From Sorex araneus (lineage: Eukaryota; Chordata; Mammalia; Eulipotyphla; Soricidae): a stretch of DNA of 64,000 nucleotides. Location: positions 369,293,886 to 369,357,885 of the forward strand of contig NC_073303.1 in the NCBI RefSeq assembly GCF_027595985.1, given 5' to 3'. Within the stretch, counting starts at the first letter, position 1, and each line of letters opens with the position of its first letter. This document shows positions 54,030 through 63,562 of the stretch, piece by piece. Made by a program: the position numbers and the translations under genes. The notes beneath the pieces were generated by a model. The model ran no database searches. It was not told where the DNA came from and saw only the letters and a list, made by a program, of their open reading frames with translations.

Positions 54030-54580
54030 CACTGAATTTGCACCTACCTGGAACATCAGAATATGACCTTATTGGGAAAGGAGATGTTGGCTCGATGCAA
54101 CCTAGTGCAGGTGAGATCATAGTGGATAAGGGGGGGCCGACCCCAGTGACTGGTACCTCTGTTGGAAGAGATATGTGGGCCCAGAGGCAGAGAAGGCTGT
54201 GGAGGGCCGGCAGTAGTAGGCAGAGACTTGAGGGCCATGCAGCTCCACAGCCAGGAAACTGGGTAGGGATAAAAGGATTGACCGGATCCTGCCCTTGGCC
54301 AGGGAGCTGGCTGGAAGGGCTTGAGCATGTGCTGTGCATGTAGGGGGCCCCAGGACCCTCCCCCGCTAGATGTGTCTCTGAGCACTCTGAGGTATGGGAC
54401 CCCAAAAATTTTTTCAAAATAAATTTTTGAAAAAAAGAACCCCCACTCTAGGTCACTCAGATGACACAGTCCCACGGACACCTGAGTTGTTCCCTTGCAG
54501 CTCCAGAATTATGAGAATAAATTTTTGTTGTTTTGAATCTCCCCACTCATGTTCTTTTGCTATAGCAGAAAAAAATAATC
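54030..54580 (+). mobile_element. MaLR-type LTR (MLT1-like), solo remnant
   Basis: CATCAGAATATGACCTTATT, GGGCCGACCCCAGTGACTGG, GGCAGAGACTTGAGGGCCATGCAGC in shortened form, and the typical 3' end CCAGAATTATGAGAATAAAT followed by a GTTGTTTT block with an AATAAA signal. This order is characteristic of ERVL-MaLR LTRs. An A-rich insertion lies near 54400-54440. No internal retroviral genes accompany it. Confidence 0.72.
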
Positions 54581-54609
54581 TTACAAAATATCTTAAAATA
54601 ATCTTGGGA

Positions 54610-54763
54610 GGGTTGACAAGAGAGGACAGGGGTTAAGGCATTTGCATGCATTTGGTGCTGGTTCGATCCCTGGTATCACATATGGTTCCCTGAGCACCAG
54701 CAGGAGTGAGTCATAAGCAAAGAGCCAGGAGTAAGCTCTGATGCTGGCTGGGTGGCCCAGCAC
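54610..54763 (+). mobile_element. SOR-like SINE, diverged
   Basis: GGGTTAAGGCATTTGCATGC, GGTTCGATCCCTGGTATC, AGAGCCAGGAGTAAGC, GGGTGGCCC. Confidence 0.82.
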
Positions 54764-55099
54764 CCTGTTCCCACTAGTAATCTCTCGAGGAGTCCGGCCA
54801 GGGATTGTGGGGAGAAGGGTCAGTGTCCTAGGGGCTGCTGATGTCTTCTACAGCGTTTGGGGGCACAAAGCAGTTACTCTTGCTGCTGTTTCAGGGTAGA
54901 ATTCATGCCGCCTGGGGAGGTGGGATCAGGATTCTCGATGGTTGTTACTTTTCTGTTTTCACTTGTGGAGGATTTCAGGGGAACTGCTTTTGGCATGACG
55001 TGGGAAGCCACTTTTTTGTTACAAATTTTGACCAGAAGAGACTTTATGTAACTGGTATAGGCAACCGAGAAACCAAATATGTTTCTAAAAAGTTGGGTG
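54764..55099. other. Unique stretch
   Basis: A 91-codon frame (54841-55116) spans it but shows no recognisable family and runs into the SINE. Confidence 0.4.
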
Positions 55100-55256
55100 T
55101 AGAGCCAGAGAGATAGTACAGGAGTTAAGGCACTTGCCTTGCATGTGGCTGACTTTGGTTCCACATGCCCGCCACCCCCCACGTCCCCTCCCCCAGTACT
55201 TAATATAGTCTTCTGAGCATGCCAGGAGTGATCCCTGAGCACAGTTGGGTACAGCT
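55100..55256 (+). mobile_element. SOR-like SINE, diverged
   Basis: AGCCAGAGAGATAGTACAGG, CTTTGGTTCCACATGC, CATGCCAGGAGTGATCCC. Confidence 0.78.
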
Positions 55257-55300
55257 CACTGTTCTCCTGCCCCACCCAATACCCCTCAAGGGTTGGGTAT

Positions 55301-55482
55301 AATTTTTTTTTTTTTTTGCTTTTTGGGTCACACCCAGCGATGCACAGGGGTTACTCTTAGCTCTGCCCTCAGGAATTACTCCTGGCAGTGCTTGGGGGAC
55401 CATATGGGAATGCTGGGAATTGAACCCGGGTTGGCCGCTTGCAAGGTGAATGCCCTACCCGCTGTGCTATCGCTCCAGCCCC
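55301..55482 (-). mobile_element. SOR-like SINE, full length
   Basis: Minus copy between two TTGGGTATA copies (about 55292-55300 and 55485-55493). Confidence 0.94.
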
Positions 55483-55849
55483 AACTTGGGTATAGATTAG
55501 TTTTAAAAGTCTTGCTCTCTTGCTTGATTTCTTTCAAGCTCTTTTGGGCTGCAACTGATAGTTCTGGGGCTGAGGGCAGGTGGTGGCAAGAACTGAACTT
55601 TTCACTTTTCACATATGAGGTATGTACTCTGCACTTAAGCCACCAACTCAGCACCTCAGTGTGGAATTTCAGATTTATGAATACCACAGGGCCCCAGCAT
55701 TTAAGACACTTGTATGATAAATTCATGTATGAAAGAATAGGGAATACTTTGGGAAAAAATACCTAATTATAATTTATGTATCTGGACTTTCATGTATCCT
55801 ATTTGCCTAAAACAAGGACCATCTCTACTGCTCCACCAAAAATAGAACC
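55483..55849. other. Unique stretch
   Basis: A weak old SINE trace may lie at 55540-55655; otherwise nothing recognised. Confidence 0.35.
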
Positions 55850-56033
55850 TATTTTTTGGGGGGTGGGGTGGGGTGGAGCTGAGGTTTGGGCTACACTTGG
55901 CAATGCTCATGGGCTCACTCCTGGCTCTGCAGGCAGGAATCACCACTCCCAGGGGGTGCACGGAGGACATACGGGATCCTCAGGATTATACCCATGTGCA
56001 AGGCAAGTGCTACTCGTACTATCACCCTAGCCC
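55850..56033 (-). mobile_element. SOR-like SINE, diverged
   Basis: GGGCTACACTTGGCAATGCT, CTCCTGGCTCTGCAGGC, ATGTGCAAGGCAAGTGC, CCTAGCCCC. Confidence 0.82.
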
Positions 56034-56365
56034 CAGAAGGTTGTGATTTTCACTAAGGATTTCAAAAACAGTAATGCCTATGCATAAGTTTCTTAGGGTA
56101 TGGGGGATAAATGGTGCCTACACATAAAAATTTAATTAATACTTGTTGAATGAATGTTTGAGGTAACTTACATTACTACAAGAAGTAGGTGGGATGGTGT
56201 GGACCTTTTCTTGCTCTAGAATTTCACAACTGCATAAACTTTTCTGTTTATTTCTGTGAGGCAAGATGTAAGAAATTTAAACAAAACAAAGAATGGCAGA
56301 ATTAAAAAGTGGACTAAGATCTGAGGAGCTACCGAGCTATTATATTTATACGGTGTGCTACAGTG

Positions 56366-56542
56366 GCTGGCGCCCAAGTGATAGCACAGCAGGTAGGGCA
56401 TGTGCCTTGCATGTGGCCAACCTGGGTTTAATCCCTGGCGTTCTATATGGTCCCCTGAGCACCACCAGGAGGGATTCCTGATGCAGAGCTGGGAGTAAGC
56501 CCTGGGCATTACTGGATATGGCCCCCAAACGAAATAAAAATT
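56366..56542 (+). mobile_element. SOR-like SINE
   Basis: CCCAAGTGATAGCACAGCAG, TGGGTTTAATCCCTGGC, AGCACCACCAGGAGGG, GGATATGGCCCCC. Confidence 0.88.
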
Positions 56543-57807
56543 TGACAGTGGCAATCTAAATTCTTCAAACTGTGGAAATGGTGTGTTTGGGGAGGGCGGG
56601 GCAAGGCTTAGAGATCCCAGAAGGCCTCAGCTTGTCAGTGAGCAGGAAGCAGAGAATTTAGTTTGGCCTCCAGGGGCCTGCTGCATGCAATAGACCAGTA
56701 ATTTGCTAAAAGGGCTGTTTGTAATAATAATAATAATAAAAAGTAGTGAACAATTTAGACATCTTAAACCATCAGTAGCTCAAGGGATATACAAATGTGT
56801 GACTATGATTAGATTCCTGGTTAATCATGGAAGAACTACATGTATTACATTACATATATGTACATATATATACATATTGCATCTTTGATTTGATTTTATT
56901 TCTGGACACAGGAGGGCCCTTAAACAATTTGGATCGAAATCAACCCAGTTATCAACTCATGGCTCCATTAAAATTCCATCTGCTTATATTAGAAAAAAAA
57001 AATTCCAAAGACGGTTTTTTTTAATCTTAGATCTAAGGTTGCAAACAGCATTAACCTGAATGCAGAACATGGTCAGTCAGTTATAAATCACATGGCATTA
57101 AACAAACCGTGGCAGTAATTGAAAATTATGTTCTCCTTTCCTATACTTAGCTGTGAAAATATTTTAACAAGCTGGCATCGGTACTTGCAACTTTTACATC
57201 TGTTGTTTCTTTTCAGGATTATTTTTTAGCATTTAAAGATGTGATTCTTTGAAAAGTATGGCTAGTCAGAAATGTGGTGTTAGATAGAACATTTGGAGCA
57301 CTTTACTGATGGGGACATTCGTGAATTGCATGGCTTCAGGATACTGGCTTAATCCCCATTCTGCTTTTAAGTAGGAGAGGCTGCTATTTCCTGGGTGTCT
57401 GGAAAACATTTGTCCTTCACTGAAATCCTTTTCTCATTCTGTGAAACTGTGTCGTGTGGATTGGCTTCGCTGCTGTGGCTGTCACTCCACCGCACGAGCA
57501 GGTTCTAAGCACAAGGCTCACTGTACTCAGATTTATCAGCATCTTTATCAGCATCTGTCATTTCAGCAGTGAGGTTCCAGCTGTTCTTTCTTTGCTCCTC
57601 TCTCTTGACTTGAGTAATTTTCATGGAAGGCTTGGAGGTGGAGCTAGAGATGGGACAATTGGTTCTTCGACTCTTGATTTTTGGGGACAGACAGTGAAAT
57701 GTGTTTTCTTTTCAGATCATGGACATTGTGCATGAACCAAGTTTTCTATGCAGAAATTATATTCTGAATTCTTCCCCACTGCTCCCACTCCCAGCACTTT
57801 TTGATTT
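56543..57807. other. Long unique stretch
   Basis: Only a short (TAA)n at 56726-56737 and (TA/TG)-rich run near 56850-56880 break it. One of the largest repeat-poor intervals near the gene and a candidate for conserved noncoding DNA. Confidence 0.5.
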
Positions 57808-57914
57808 TTTTTTTAAATAGGGACCACACCCAGGGAGCCTGGGAACCGGATGTGCTGGGGATTAAACCCAGAGCTCTGCTACTTGTGCTCTACTATTTGT
57901 TATCTCCCAGGTCC
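57808..57914 (-). mobile_element. Degraded SINE
   Basis: GGGACCACACCCAGGGAGCC, GGGGATTAAACCCAGAGC, CTCCCAGGTCC. Confidence 0.55.
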
Positions 57915-58485
57915 AACAGTGTTTTTGAGGCTAGAACGTATTCCATTGTTTTTACATTGCGATAATTTAACATTATCCACTATTCCCCTCCTCCTATTTT
58001 AGCAATCCTCCATACCAAGTTTGGAGCATATAATTTTCCATCTTGCTCTATCCCTAGATTCTGGGTACTAAATTCTCTGAGGAATGCTTTATTCTTAAAA
58101 ATTTTCTTCCTCAGAGGGAGGTGTTTTGGTTATAAATACCTTCAAAGAATAAACAAAATTCCTAGAGGATAAAAAAAGGCAGAGCCGTGGTAACTGCGTA
58201 AAGCTAAATGACAGGGTCCTGAGGTAGATGAAGTGCAGTACTGTAATGCCTTAGAGAGTGCAAACGGACAGTGCGCTAATGGTGTTTGTGATCAGAATAA
58301 ACTTAAGTACATTACTTTAGTTAAGGGAACATGCCTCTAGGAAGCAGCTAAATGGGAGTTAGTATCTATTTATGGCCATAGCAAAAATGAAAGAGGTTTG
58401 TAGGAAATCAATTAAGAAACCAATGAATATAGACATGCAAATAGCTCATGGTTTTATACTGAAATTCAGCATTTTAGATTTTTTT
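57915..58485. other. Unique AT-rich stretch
   Basis: Nothing recognised. Confidence 0.4.
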
Positions 58486-58500
58486 AAAAAATTCAAACAT

Positions 58501-58630
58501 TGGGGGGTGGGGGGCGGGGGTGGGAGGTACACTGGGGTCTTTGGTGGTGGAATATGGGCACAGGTGAAGGGATGGGTGTTTGAGCATTGTATAACTGAGA
58601 CATAAACCTGAGAACTTTGTAACTTTCAAA
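58501..58630 (+). mobile_element. Very short L1 3' end
   Basis: G-rich start, then TTGGTGGTGGAATATGGGCA, TTGAGCATTGTATAACTGAG, CTTTGTAACTTTC and A-run; flanked by the 15-base duplication AAAAAATTCAAACAT (58486-58500 and 58631-58645). Confidence 0.93.
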
Positions 58631-58670
58631 AAAAAATTCAAACATGACTTTGAAATTCAAATTCAAACAT

Positions 58671-59228
58671 AAAATGACTTTCACCATTTTTCTTTTGAAG
58701 TCTTAACCCCTTGGTCTCATGAAACTGACATTTTCTTAATTTTCAATTCAACACTTACATATTTTTAATTAGGTGAAATAAAAAAAAACACTTTTCTCAT
58801 TAGGTGAAATTAAAACACATTCCTCAGCAAATATTCGGTTTTGTTTCTTTTAGAAAATTTCACCCCAAGCTGGTCTCTGTTGTCTGACTTCCTAGATTAG
58901 GGCAGTTGCCTTAGTTTTACCGTCCCCTGGGACCCTCTATAGTGCCCTTCCTTACATCTCTCTCATTTGTTGACTGTCATTTTCCCTAATCTAGCTCTAG
59001 CAAGATGGAGAAATGCCTACGTGTTTATTCAATTGCTGAAACAGTGACTAGCATAAACTGTCACATTAATTGACTTAATCCTATGTATCTAGTACTCTCT
59101 CCCCTGGGAGAATAGACATTCTACCTAATTAAAGAAATGTCTGTCTGTTGAATTGAAAATTAAGAAAACATTAGTTTCATGAGACCAAGAGGTTAAGACT
59201 TCAAAAGAAAAATAAGGAAAGTCATTTT
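58671..59228. repeat. Long inverted repeat, unclassified
   Basis: Left arm 58671-58779 and right arm 59118-59228 are reverse complements: the outer 80 bases differ at about 7 positions and the inner 30 are looser. Shared outer core: TTTTTCTTTTGAAGTCTTAA, then TTGGTCTCATGAAACT, then TTTTCTTAATTTTCAATTCA. The 338-base loop is unique. It could be a nonautonomous DNA transposon with long terminal inverted repeats or a locally arisen palindrome. Confidence 0.88.
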
Positions 59229-59360
59229 CAGGTGTTTCGTGAACTAAGAGAAATACTTGTTACATTTTTCTCATAGTAGCAGCAGCTATTCCGCTTCGGT
59301 AACATTGTCCCCATCACATAAAAGCAACTTTCCTTGCCTTAGACATTTCTGTTGCTGTAG

Positions 59361-59474
59361 TGTGTTCTTGGGCCACATCCGGTGGTGCTCTGGGACCACA
59401 CGCAGGGCTGGGATCAAACCCAGGTGCGCAGGGTAAAAACAAGCACCTTACCTGCCATCCTCTCTCTCCAGCCC
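59361..59474 (-). mobile_element. SOR-like SINE with internal deletion
   Basis: GGGCCACATCCGGTGGTGCT jumps to GGGACCACACGCAGGG; then GGGATCAAACCCAGG and CTCTCTCCAGCCC. Confidence 0.82.
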
Positions 59475-60319
59475 GCCCTTGCGAGCATGATTTCTTTATT
59501 TCTAAGTTCCAGTCGCCCCCTCCTCCCTCCCTGCTCTCTCTTCGAAACCTTAAGTTCCGGCAAGTGGGCAAGTTCCTGGATAGTTGGTAATTGAAAAAGT
59601 TTTACATGTGGACATCCAGACATATGAAACGATCTGGAGGAATTATCATATCTGGAGGAATTAAAATAGCAAGCAATTTAGTCCAGCCTGCAAGAGAAAT
59701 TGCAGTTTATCAAGCCACACGGAAACACGGTGGCGGAAAACCTCTGCTTTCTGAATGTCGAAGGAAAAAAATAAGAGAATGTCAGGCAGGACCAGCTCAT
59801 GTCCTACGCCACCAGGCCTGTGCCCCAGCTTTTCTTCTCCTTTGCACTGCTTTCTCTGCACCAAGCTACTTCCAACCGCAAGAGCGGGGAGGGAAACGAG
59901 ACCTCAGACCTTTGTCTTTTCCCTTCTCAAACACAGCAGCGGGAGAAGATCGTTTCCGGGGTCATAGGATTTCCACCAATTACATGCTGCAGCTTTGCAA
60001 GTTAGAATTTCCAGACACGGCCGGTTTGCTCCTGACTTTGGGGGGAAAAAAAAACCCCAACAAAACAAAAGCGGGGAAAAGGTGAAATCGGCGCAGTGGC
60101 CCGCCAGCCGCTATTCTGTGGGGACGGGGCGAGCATTTGTGTCCGGGATCGTCTTCCGCCTGCAGTTCTTCAAGCAGGAACTTCCCAGAAGCCAGGGCAA
60201 AGAAAGTCCTTTTGACAAGCCCGGGAATCGGAGCGGGCGGGCTCGGCAGAAAGTTAAAAGCACAAGAACTTTCGTCGGGACAGAGTTCAACAGCAGAGGG
60301 CATAATACCTTCTGCTCTG
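59475..60319. other. Unique proximal upstream region of PHLPP1
   Basis: Repeat-free. It contains a short tandem duplication of ATCTGGAGGAATTA (59630-59667) and no open frame with family likeness. Likely proximal regulatory DNA by position. Confidence 0.5.
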
Positions 60320-60370
60320 GGCCGGCGGCGGGCGGCGGGGGAGGGGGCGGGGGCAGGGCCGCGGGGTGTC

Positions 60371-60383
60371 TGGGACTCGTAGT
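60371..60383 (-). promoter_or_regulatory. ACTAYRNNNCCCR promoter motif (ZNF143/STAF-associated type)
   Basis: The minus strand reads ACTACGAGTCCCA, an exact match to the promoter-enriched ACTAYRNNNCCCR consensus. A second copy on the opposite strand lies 39 bases downstream. Confidence 0.6.
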
Positions 60384-60422
60384 CCGTGACGGCCAGCCTG
60401 GCCGGGGCCGCACGCGCACGGA

Positions 60423-60435
60423 ACTACAACTCCCA
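60423..60435 (+). promoter_or_regulatory. ACTAYRNNNCCCR promoter motif, second copy
   Basis: The plus strand reads ACTACAACTCCCA, an exact consensus match, inverted relative to the copy at 60371-60383. Such pairs are typical of strong CpG-island promoters. Confidence 0.65.
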
Positions 60436-60547
60436 CAAGCCCCCGCGCGCGCCCCTCCGCGCCCCGCCCTCCCGGTCAGCGGCGGGCGCCCGAGCCTCCC
60501 CGGGCCCCGGCCCGGCCCCGCGCCGCCTTCGCACGCACGCGTCACGT

Positions 60548-60555
60548 TTGTTTAC
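60548..60555 (+). promoter_or_regulatory. FOXO-type binding site in PHLPP1 promoter
   Basis: TTGTTTAC is a perfect forkhead/FOXO (DAF-16 element) core, sitting as an AT-rich island in otherwise GC-rich promoter sequence about 430 bases upstream of the ATG. Binding is inferred, not shown. Confidence 0.5.
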
Positions 60556-60640
60556 CCCGGAGCCCCGCCTCCCCGGGCGTCCCTCCCTCCCGCCCCCCCC
60601 CCCGTGCCCGCGCTCCCCGCGCCGCCTCCCGCGCCCGCCG

Positions 60641-60652
60641 ATGCATATGCAT
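60641..60652. promoter_or_regulatory. MORE-type palindromic POU dimer site
   Basis: ATGCATATGCAT exactly matches the MORE palindrome bound by Oct-1/Oct-4 homodimers. It is 332 bases upstream of the coding start and has no CpG, in contrast to its surroundings. If transcription starts upstream of it, its ATG would also open a 21-codon frame ending at 60706. Confidence 0.6.
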
Positions 60653-60691
60653 GAGGCCCGCGAGGCGGTCCCGGCGCGCCGGCGGCGGGTG

Positions 60692-60704
60692 ATTAATATG
60701 CAAT
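60692..60704. promoter_or_regulatory. Second POU-type site (class III POU-like)
   Basis: ATTAATATGCAAT; on the minus strand it contains GCAT, two bases, TAAT, the layout described for class III POU (Brn-2) sites, and on the plus strand the half-octamer ATGCAA. It begins 39 bases past the MORE palindrome. Confidence 0.45.
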
Positions 60705-60835
60705 AAGCCGGGCTGCGCGGCGGGTCCGCCCGCGCGAGGGGGAGGCCGCGGGCGGGAGGGCGTGTGTGCGCGCGTGAGTGTGTGAGTGTGGGAGCGTGCG
60801 GGAGGGAGCGCGCGGCGGCGGCCGGGCGCTGCGGG

Positions 60836-60880
60836 ATGGAACCCCGGGCCGGCGGCCGAACGCGCCGAAGCGCCACATAA
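60836..60880 (+). CDS. Short upstream open reading frame in PHLPP1 5' UTR
   Basis: ATG with G at -3 and G at +4 opens 14 codons (MEPRAGGRTRRSAT) and stops at TAA 103 bases before the main ATG, in another frame. If the transcript includes this region, scanning ribosomes would meet it first, so it could restrain PHLPP1 translation. Whether the transcription start lies upstream is not known. Confidence 0.45.
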   Translation: MEPRAGGRTRRSAT

Positions 60881-60983
60881 TCCCCTCGGAACGGCCGCGC
60901 CGAACGCCATTGGCTTCCCCGCGCCGCCGCCGCCGCCCCCCGCCGCCCCCGGAGCCGCGGGCGCCGCGCGCAGCCCCCCGGCC

Positions 60984-62262
60984 ATGGAGCCCGCCGCCGC
61001 CGCCGCCGCCGCCGCCCCGGCCGCGCCGCCCGCGGAGCCCGGCCGCGAGCCCCGCGCTGCGGCCCCCTTGGCGGCCGGGGCGCGGGCACAGGCCCCCGGA
61101 GAGGCGCCGGCGGGAGGCGCGGGGCGCCGGCGGCGGCCGCGCGGCGGCGGGGCGGCCCCGGGCCCGGGGGCCGGCGGCGGCGCCAACTCGCTGCTGCTGC
61201 GGCGAGGGCGGCTGAAGCGGAATCTGTCGGCGGCCGCCGCCGCCTCGTCGTCGTCGTCGTCGTCGTCGTCGGCCGCCTCGCACTCGCCCTCGGCCGGCCC
61301 CGCGGCGCCCGGCCCGGCCTCGGCGGCGCTGTGCACCCGCAGCCTGGACAGGAAGACGCTGCTGCTGAAGCCCCGGCAGATGCTGCCGCTGCAGCCGTCG
61401 GACCGCGACTGGGTGCGGCACCAGCTCCGGCGCGGCTGCGTGCACGTCTTCGACCGCCACCTGGCCGCCACGCACCTGCGCCCGGTGCTCTGCACGCTGG
61501 ACACCACGGCCGCCGAGGTGGCGGCGCGCCTGCTGCAGGCGGGCCCCAAGGGCGGCGGCGCGCTCAAGGTGCCCGGCCGCGGGGCCCCCGACGCCGGCTC
61601 CCGGCCGGCCGACGTCGGGGTGCCCCCGCGCGCGCCGCCCGCCGACCTGCCGCTGCCCGGCTGGCCGCCCCGCGCCCCCCGCGCCGGCCCCGCGCCCTCG
61701 GACTCCAGCCCCGGCGAGGCGGGCGCCCCGCGGCCCCCCGGCCCGGCCTCCGACGCCGAGAGCTTCAGCCCGAGCCCCAGCGCCGAGAGCGCGTCCGAGC
61801 GCCTGGACCCCTACAGCGGCGGCGGCGGCGGCTCCTCCTCCGCCTCCTCTTCGTCGTCGTCCTCCTCGTCGTCGTCGTCCGAGGAGCTCGAGGCCGAGGC
61901 TGCCCCGACGGCGGCCCCGAGCCCGGCGCGCCCGGACGGCCGCAGCGCGCAGCCCAGGTCCCCCGGAGCGGCCGCGCCAACGCCGCCGCCGCCGCCGCCG
62001 CCCGGAGCCCCCGGGGGCGCCGACGGCCCGGTCGGGGCCGCGCGGGAGGAAAAGGGGGCGGCGGCCGCGGCGGAGAGGGCGCCCCCGCCGCCCACCCTGT
62101 ACGTGCAGCTGCACGGAGAGACCACCCGGCGCCTGGAGGCGGACGAGAAGCCACTGCAGATCCAAAACGACTACCTCTTCCAGCTGGGCTTCGGGGAGCT
62201 GTGGAGGGTGCAGGAGGAGGGCATGGACTCGGAGATCGGCTGCCTCATCCGCTTCTACGCAG
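60984..62262 (+). CDS. PHLPP1: PHLPP1 coding exon 1 (N-terminal extension; gene continues beyond the window)
   Basis: This is the first coding exon of PH domain leucine-rich repeat protein phosphatase 1, a PP2C-family Ser/Thr phosphatase that removes the hydrophobic-motif phosphate of AKT and also acts on PKC. The start is the ATG in gccATGg context opening MEPAAA, as in the human protein. It encodes 426 residues plus one base. Visible parts: Ala/Pro/Gly-rich lead (1-67); NSLLLRRGRLKRNLS (68-82); Ala and Ser runs (83-97); the conserved block from LCTRSLDRK (about 116) through DRDWVRHQL (140) and LCTLDTTAAEVAARLLQ (169), the putative Ras-association-like segment; Ser-rich and Pro-rich stretches (about 284-302 and 334-342); then a near-invariant end from TLYVQLHGETTRRLE to IRFYAG (about 369-426), just before the PH domain. 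The exon is roughly 90-100 residues shorter than human as I recall it, the loss lying in low-complexity parts. Identity is very secure by recognised conserved blocks. Confidence 0.96.
61245..61271 (+). repeat. Pure (TCG)9 triplet run inside PHLPP1 exon 1
   Basis: Nine uninterrupted TCG codons encode nine serines after an Ala run. Long pure TCG/CGA runs are uncommon in mammals because each unit holds a CpG; survival here fits an unmethylated island. It is a likely length-variable site. Confidence 0.85.
61981..62001 (+). repeat. (CCG)n poly-proline run in PHLPP1 exon 1
   Basis: A short pure CCG run encodes the proline stretch at about residues 334-342, one of the low-complexity parts that differ in length between mammals. 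Confidence 0.75.
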
Positions 62263-63404
62263 GTAAGGACCTGCCCCCCGCCGCGGGGGCGCCGCCGACG
62301 CTTCCCGGCCCCGGGCCGTGAACCTCAGGGGCGACCCCCTCGCTTCTCGCCCCCTCGCCCAGCCCGCGAGGAAACGCGGGGCCCCGACGGGCTTTGTTAC
62401 TTCTTTGCATCTTCCAGGAGCGCCCAGCCCGAGGGAGCCCCTTTCTCCTTACTCCCCGGTGGTCCTCCAGGGCTCAGGGGTGTGGAAGGCGGCGTGCTGG
62501 AGGTGCTGGAGGTGTCAGGGACCCCGGGAGGCTCGGGGAGCCTGGGAGCAAGAGGGAGCTCCTTCAGGCCTCTCCTCGCGGGCAAGCTGAGCTTGCTTGG
62601 CACAGACACGCAAGGTTTTCAGGAAAACCCTCTTCGTCCTGGGAAAGGGACCGAGGCAGAGATGCTCCTTGACCGCCCCCGCTGAACCGCCGTGGCCCCT
62701 CGTGGCTTACTGATGCTCTCCTTCAGCTTGTCCTACTTCCCCCGGGCTCTCGGTCGAGCCCTCTTCCAGTTTTCTCCGCAAGTTTCATTCTTGCATCAAA
62801 AGTGATTTTGTGTCTTTCTCGCCCCACTTCCTCTCAGCGGGTGTAGCCAGCCCTGGGCGTTTTGCAGTGTGATTTGTGCGCTCGCAGTGATTTCAAGGGT
62901 CACTCGGGAGGTGTGATCTGAAACCCTACACACACTCATTCTTGGTTCTAGATTGACGTCTTAAAAATTTTTTCATTTGACACATTCATCTTTCCAGTTT
63001 TGTTAATGGGCAGGGGAGATTCTTGAGTGGCGTTGACTGATGTTATTCTTTGGGCTAAAAATGTAGCCGATAGTACATTAGGGCTCCATTTCCTGGTTGT
63101 TCTTAGCGATTGCAATTTTGTTTAAAACAAAGTGGAGTGTAACAAAATGAAGTCAAGATTAGTTTCCCCAGCTTCACCGTCGTAGGTTGCTGGTGCTGGA
63201 GGAACACTAATTGCCCTTGTTAATTCCATTCACGTATAGCCACATTGTAGCTTACTGTGGTTTGGTCCCATTTGCGTCTTAGTTACAATTTACTCTGCCA
63301 GGGAAAGAGAATCTTTACTCCCCCATTGAAATGTGCGAGGCTAGGAATCTTTCCTCGGAAGAAGTCCCTTGAAGTTTCACTGGTGATTTTCTCTAAGTCT
63401 TTAA

Positions 63405-63562
63405 GTGGGTTTTTGTTGTTTCTGGGCCACACCCATGTGTGCCCTGGGGCTACTCCAGGCCTGGTGGAGAGGGACTGTTTGGGGCAGGGCATTGAACCCC
63501 GGCTCCCAGAAGGCAAAATGTGAGCCATTTCTCTGGCTCTTTGAGCCACTATTTCCCTGGCC
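63405..63562 (-). mobile_element. Diverged SOR-like SINE in intron 1
   Basis: Reads GGGCCACACCC then ATTGAACCCCGG and ends TTTCCCTGGCCC; an old, diverged minus-strand copy. Confidence 0.65.

Larger units (their letters stand above)
60320..62420. promoter_or_regulatory. PHLPP1: CpG island covering PHLPP1 promoter, 5' UTR and exon 1
   Basis: Base composition changes sharply near 60.3 kb to very high GC with dense CpG and returns to normal shortly after the splice donor. No TATA box sits at a clear distance from the ATG, so dispersed CpG-type initiation is expected. GC boxes are visible around 60338-60352 and 60560-60600. The exact transcription start cannot be fixed from sequence; the GT/CG-rich stretch at 60760-60830 is probably 5' UTR. 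Confidence 0.88.

Noticed and set aside
60542-61567. 341-codon minus frame over the PHLPP1 leader and exon
   Set aside because: Compositional open frame in a CpG island; no start-context or domain support.
60693-62165. 490-codon open frame on the minus strand across PHLPP1 exon 1
   Set aside because: GC-rich sequence has few stop codons in any frame; the product is Arg/Gly-rich filler antisense to a well-recognised exon.
61331-62266. 311-codon plus frame offset from PHLPP1
   Set aside because: It overlaps the real coding frame and yields Arg/Pro/Ala-rich sequence with no family likeness.
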